Assembly: GCF_007830735.1 (NCBI RefSeq)
Contig: NZ_VLLN01000002.1
Location: forward strand, 186,001 to 250,000
Length of the DNA stretch: 64,000 bases
Reading direction: 5' to 3'
DNA from: Geobacter argillaceus
GTDB taxonomy: Bacteria; Desulfobacterota; Desulfuromonadia; Geobacterales; DSM-12255
The notes beneath the pieces are model-generated. The model did no database searches. It was given only the letters and a program-made list of their open reading frames with translations, and was not told the DNA's origin. Numbering within the stretch: position 1 is the stretch's first letter; each line of letters begins with the position of its first letter. The position numbers and the translations under genes are program-made. Shown in pieces: positions 62,814-64,000 of this stretch.

Positions 62814-64000
62814 ATGAATCGGTTCAGACTCATCAGCGACTACCAGCCCAGAGGAGATCAGCCACGGGCCATTGCCGAACTGGTGCAGGGTATCGAACGG
62901 GGCGACCGGGATCAGGTACTGCTCGGGGTCACCGGCTCGGGAAAAACCTTCACCGTAGCCAACCTCATTGCCGCCACCAACAGACCGGCCCTGGTACTGG
63001 CCCCCAACAAGACCCTGGCAGCCCAACTCTACGGCGAGTTCAAGGAACTCTTTCCGGAAAATGCCGTAGAATACTTCGTTTCCTATTACGACTATTACCA
63101 GCCGGAAGCGTATCTCCCCACCACCGACACCTTTATCGAAAAAGACTCGTCCATCAACGACGAGATCGACAAGCTGCGCCACTCGGCCACCCGCAGCCTC
63201 CTCACCCGGCGGGATGTGATCATCGTCGCCTCGGTCTCCTGCATCTACGGCATCGGCTCACCGGCCGAATACCAGGCCATGCACATCTTCTTCCACGAAG
63301 GGGAAGACTACGGGCGGGACACCCTGCTGCAGAAACTGGTGGATATCCAGTACGAGCGGAACGATGTGGACTTTCACCGGGGCACCTTCCGGGTGCGGGG
63401 TGACAGTGTCGAGGTCTTTCCGGCGCACGACGACGAACGGGCCTATCGCATCGAATTCTTTGGCGACACGGTGGAGGCGATCAGCGAGATCGACCCGCTA
63501 CGGGGCCAACTGCTCTCCCGTCTCGCCAAGGTCGCCATCTATCCCGCCTCCCACTACGTGGCCACCCGTGAAACCCTGGAGCGGGCCATAGAGGAGATCC
63601 GGGTCGCCCTCAGGGAACGGCTCCAGTGGTTCCGGAGCCGGAACATGCTGGTTGAGGCCCAGCGGCTGGAGCAGCGGACCATGTTCGACCTGGAGATGAT
63701 GGAAGAGATGGGATTCTGCCAGGGGATCGAGAACTACTCCCGTCACTTCGACGGCCGGCAACCGGGAGACCCTCCGTACACCCTCATCGACTACTTCCCG
63801 CCGGACTTCCTGCTGTTCATCGACGAGTCGCACATCACGGTATCCCAGGTGGGAGGGATGTACCGAGGTGACCGGAGCCGCAAGGAGACCCTGGTGAACT
63901 ATGGCTTCCGCCTCCCCTCGGCCCTGGACAACCGCCCCCTGAACTTCCCTGAATTCGAGGCCAAGCTGAACCAGGTGGTCTACGTCTCCGCCACCCCTGC
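62814..64000 (+). CDS. uvrB: UvrABC system protein B (partial, runs off right edge)
   Basis: The first 395 residues of UvrB, the DNA-damage verification helicase subunit of nucleotide excision repair. Walker A is [14 protein letters not shown] (about residues 38-51). The beta-hairpin region reads [20 protein letters not shown], and [15 protein letters not shown] and [20 protein letters not shown] (DEAD-like DESH) follow. It ends at YVSATP. No Shine-Dalgarno precedes ATG 62814; TATTAT at 62800-62805 lies eight bases before it, so the mRNA may be leaderless. Confidence 0.97.
   Translation, partial: MNRFRLISDYQPRGDQPRAIAELVQGIERGDRDQVLLGVTGSGKTFTVANLIAATNRPALVLAPNKTLAAQLYGEFKELFPENAVEYFVSYYDYYQPEAYLPTTDTFIEKDSSINDEIDKLRHSATRSLLTRRDVIIVASVSCIYGIGSPAEYQAMHIFFHEGEDYGRDTLLQKLVDIQYERNDVDFHRGTFRVRGDSVEVFPAHDDERAYRIEFFGDTVEAISEIDPLRGQLLSRLAKVAIYPASHYVATRETLERAIEEIRVALRERLQWFRSRNMLVEAQRLEQRTMFDLEMMEEMGFCQGIENYSRHFDGRQPGDPPYTLIDYFPPDFLLFIDESHITVSQVGGMYRGDRSRKETLVNYGFRLPSALDNRPLNFPEFEAKLNQVVYVSATP

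Overview
The window looks like chromosome of a dissimilatory metal-reducing deltaproteobacterium of the Geobacter group (Geobacteraceae). The grounds are a nine-haem lipoprotein cytochrome next to the remains of an OmpB-like multicopper oxidase, a sensor kinase with periplasmic c-type haem motifs, DUF4388 and PilT-type proteins, a selenocysteine-containing SelD, a sigma-54 promoter, and GC-rich DNA with heptanucleotide repeat hairpins between genes. I see no prophage, insertion sequence or CRISPR array. Almost everything is core metabolism and signalling.

Layout. 1-2.9 kb (minus): a DUF4445/ASKHA protein running off the left edge, selD with an in-frame UGA, and alanine racemase. 3.0-6.0 kb (plus): a TPP riboswitch with terminator controlling a ThiE-ThiD fusion and ThiC, followed by a large palindromic repeat. 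6.3-8.8 kb (minus): rhomboid protease and aldehyde dehydrogenase. 9.0-11.4 kb (plus): a molybdopterin group (moaA, MOSC protein, E1-like protein). 11.4-12.8 kb (minus): DUF1326 and DUF2182 proteins. Then tRNA-Thr(CGT), a homocysteine methyltransferase/MTHFR fusion and a small lipoprotein. 15.5-19.3 kb (minus): PAS kinase, NikR with a ZnuBC-type ABC transporter lacking a binding protein, and a small conserved protein. 19.5-24.7 kb: chemotaxis receptor, YjbQ, then a minus block with an aminotransferase preceded by an alanine-rich leader peptide and hairpin, an SH3-like protein, WbuC and a VOC protein. 24.9-27.6 kb: a thiolase-like protein without catalytic cysteines and a GGDEF protein.

27.7-32.1 kb carries the glycine cleavage genes gcvT-gcvH-gcvPA-gcvPB. 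Lipoate attachment and synthesis genes (lplA at 37.0 kb, lipA at 41.65 kb) lie nearby, with a DUF4388 protein, a PilT-like ATPase, an IclR regulator, two tiny DNA-binding proteins and a 1,200-residue AsmA-like protein in between. 42.5-45.7 kb holds a sigma-54 promoter, a structured leader with its own terminator, the nine-haem cytochrome and the broken multicopper oxidase. 45.7-61.7 kb is mainly storage-polysaccharide metabolism on the minus strand: a very large GH13-like protein, glycogen synthase, a GalT-family transferase, a GH57 enzyme, a nucleotidyltransferase/phosphomannomutase fusion, and a histidine kinase/receiver pair at the upstream end. The window closes with tatA, a single-domain response regulator and the start of uvrB.

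Functional links: selD supplies selenophosphate, which its own translation also needs. The gcv genes need the lipoyl genes, because GcvH must be lipoylated. The thi genes share riboswitch control. The most interesting signals outside gene calling are the alanine-rich attenuator (23.1-23.3 kb), the sigma-54 leader-terminator of the cytochrome (42.9-43.1 kb), the UGA in selD, and an in-frame heptanucleotide repeat at 132-161. All calls come from reading the sequence; no database search was run.
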